In this document: positions 62,931 to 64,000 of the stretch, one piece after another | Position numbering within the stretch: position 1 is the first letter of the stretch | How the letters are laid out: each line of letters opens with the position of its first letter | Assembly (NCBI GenBank): GCA_046295455.1 | Contig: JBKBNI010000003.1 | Location: forward strand, 186,001-250,000 | DNA: 64,000 bases | Direction: 5' to 3' | DNA from: Thermaurantimonas sp046295455 | GTDB taxonomy: Bacteria; Bacteroidota; Bacteroidia; Flavobacteriales; Schleiferiaceae | Translations under genes and position numbers: made by a program | The notes under the pieces: generated by a model | What the model was told of the DNA's origin: nothing | The model's input: the letters and a program-made list of their open reading frames with translations, nothing else | The model's database searches: none

Positions 62931-64000
62931 ATGTACACTGCACTTAAGTCACAACTGGCCGAAGAACTGAAAAACATCCAGGAGGCCGGTCTTTACAAGC
63001 GCGAGCGGATTATAACATCCCCCCAAGGCCCGGAAATCACGCTCAGCACAGGGGAGAAAGTTCTGAATTTCTGTGCAAACAATTACCTTGGCCTCTCATC
63101 GCATCCGCGCGTTCTGGAGGCTGCTCGCCGGACGTTGGAGACTCATGGATTTGGCATGTCGAGCGTGCGTTTTATCTGTGGGACTCAAGACATTCACAAA
63201 GAACTCGAAGAGAAAATATCTGCATTCCTCGGAACTGAAGATACCATCTTGTACGCAGCCGCTTTTGATGCCAACGGGGGAGTGTTCGAACCACTTTTTA
63301 ACGAAATGGATGCCATTATTTCGGATGAGCTTAACCACGCTTCCATTATTGACGGGGTACGCCTGTGCAAGGCCAAGCGCTACCGCTATAAAAACAATGA
63401 TATGAACGACCTGGAGGCCAAACTCAAGGAAGCCAATGCCGCCGGAGCCAAAAATAAAATCATCGTGACAGATGGTGTCTTCAGCATGGACGGTTACATC
63501 GCACAAATGAATCATATCGCAGACCTGGCAGAGAAATACGATGCCCTTGTGATGACCGACGAATGCCATGCAACCGGATTTATTGGAAATACAGGCAGGG
63601 GAACCCACGAATTTCACAATGTAATGGGTCGGGTAGATATCATCACCGGTACACTTGGAAAAGCTCTCGGTGGAGCAATGGGAGGCTTTACTTCAGGACA
63701 CAAGGAGATTATCGACATGCTCAGACAGCGCTCCAGGCCATACCTCTTCAGCAACTCGCTGATGCCGGCCATTGTAGGTGCATCCATTGCGGTAATTGAT
63801 ATGCTAAGCGAAACCACCGCTCTTCGTGACAAGGTAATGCACAATGCCGCCTACTTCCGCACCCGAATGACGGAAGCCGGATTTGACATCAAACCAGGCA
63901 TCCATCCTATTACACCCGTGATGCTCTACGATGCTCGTCTGTCTCAGGAGATTGCCGACGAATTGCTGAAAGAAGGAATATACGTCATCGGGTTCTTCTA
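62931..64000 (+). CDS. kbl: Glycine C-acetyltransferase (2-amino-3-ketobutyrate CoA ligase), 5' part
   Basis: The frame from the ATG at 62931 stays open to the window end; 356 of about 395 residues are visible. The enzyme splits 2-amino-3-oxobutyrate with CoA into glycine and acetyl-CoA, the last step of threonine breakdown by threonine dehydrogenase. The PLP lysine is K244 in TGTLGKALGGAMGGF, the same number as in E. coli Kbl. FCANNYLGLSSHPRV, GTQDIHKELE, DELNHASIIDGVRLCKA and TDECHATGFIG are all typical. The cut falls at YVIGFF. No tdh is in view. Confidence 0.96.
   Translation, partial: MYTALKSQLAEELKNIQEAGLYKRERIITSPQGPEITLSTGEKVLNFCANNYLGLSSHPRVLEAARRTLETHGFGMSSVRFICGTQDIHKELEEKISAFLGTEDTILYAAAFDANGGVFEPLFNEMDAIISDELNHASIIDGVRLCKAKRYRYKNNDMNDLEAKLKEANAAGAKNKIIVTDGVFSMDGYIAQMNHIADLAEKYDALVMTDECHATGFIGNTGRGTHEFHNVMGRVDIITGTLGKALGGAMGGFTSGHKEIIDMLRQRSRPYLFSNSLMPAIVGASIAVIDMLSETTALRDKVMHNAAYFRTRMTEAGFDIKPGIHPITPVMLYDARLSQEIADELLKEGIYVIGFF

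Noticed and set aside
1..64000. CRISPR arrays, tRNA or rRNA genes, insertion sequences, prophage genes
   Set aside because: No direct-repeat array, no transposase or integrase, and no stretch with a tRNA cloverleaf or rRNA-like sequence was seen; gaps between genes are all under 300 bases.

Overview
The window reads as an ordinary chromosomal segment of a Bacteroidota bacterium, possibly a Saprospiria or Chitinophagia relative; this placement is by feel and not by a search. The evidence is a type IX secretion sorting domain on one gene, -7 boxes of the Bacteroidota form TAnnTTTG before many genes with little Shine-Dalgarno signal, a propeller-type LytS kinase with its LytTR regulator, a 7TM-DISM kinase, a TrkH with an N-terminal extension, and several large outer-membrane families typical of the phylum. 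I recognise 51 protein genes, two of them cut by the window edges (prfB on the left, kbl on the right). I see no rRNA, tRNA, CRISPR array, insertion sequence or prophage. No gene-free stretch exceeds about 300 bases.

Layout. 1-4025: prfB end, an LptF/LptG-type permease, then a minus-strand group (metallophosphoesterase, NadR-like kinase, T9SS-sorted protein). 4075-8628: truA, an ABC exporter and a PgpH-like HD phosphodiesterase. 8702-11039: an ECF sigma factor, an anti-sigma-like protein fused to a predicted beta-barrel, and a lipoprotein. 11113-18990: DUF4340 protein, etfBA, bifunctional nuclease, nucleoside transporter, leucyl aminopeptidase, ATP-grasp ligase. 19016-24307: LytTR/LytS pair divergent from glyS. 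24368-28893: a tightly overlapping DtxR/MntR-type repressor and TroABCD metal importer operon with a DtxR-like operator upstream; one permease carries its own DtxR-like tail.

28890-38012 is the most unusual part. A minus-strand series of six closely packed genes runs from a ThiF/E1-nitroreductase fusion (Rv1355c/MoeY-like) through an acyltransferase-like protein, a 7TM-DISM histidine kinase, a receiver-kinase hybrid, a membrane kinase and an OmpR-type regulator. A stand-alone receiver is divergent, with a perfect inverted repeat just before its start. It looks like a small-molecule-making module joined to its own sensory chain; this is a hypothesis.

38068-50550: Spy-like small protein, prmA, a 1471-residue exported protein, a DUF3108 protein, a four-helix membrane protein, the DUF368-aroE-DUF349 operon, and a TPR protein. 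50571-64000: TrkH, aldehyde dehydrogenase, a small hypothetical, HtrA, a BCP peroxiredoxin, dnaK (with a strong palindrome in the bcp/dnaK gap), a 1085-residue degenerate peptidase-propeller-barrel protein, a PfkB kinase and kbl.
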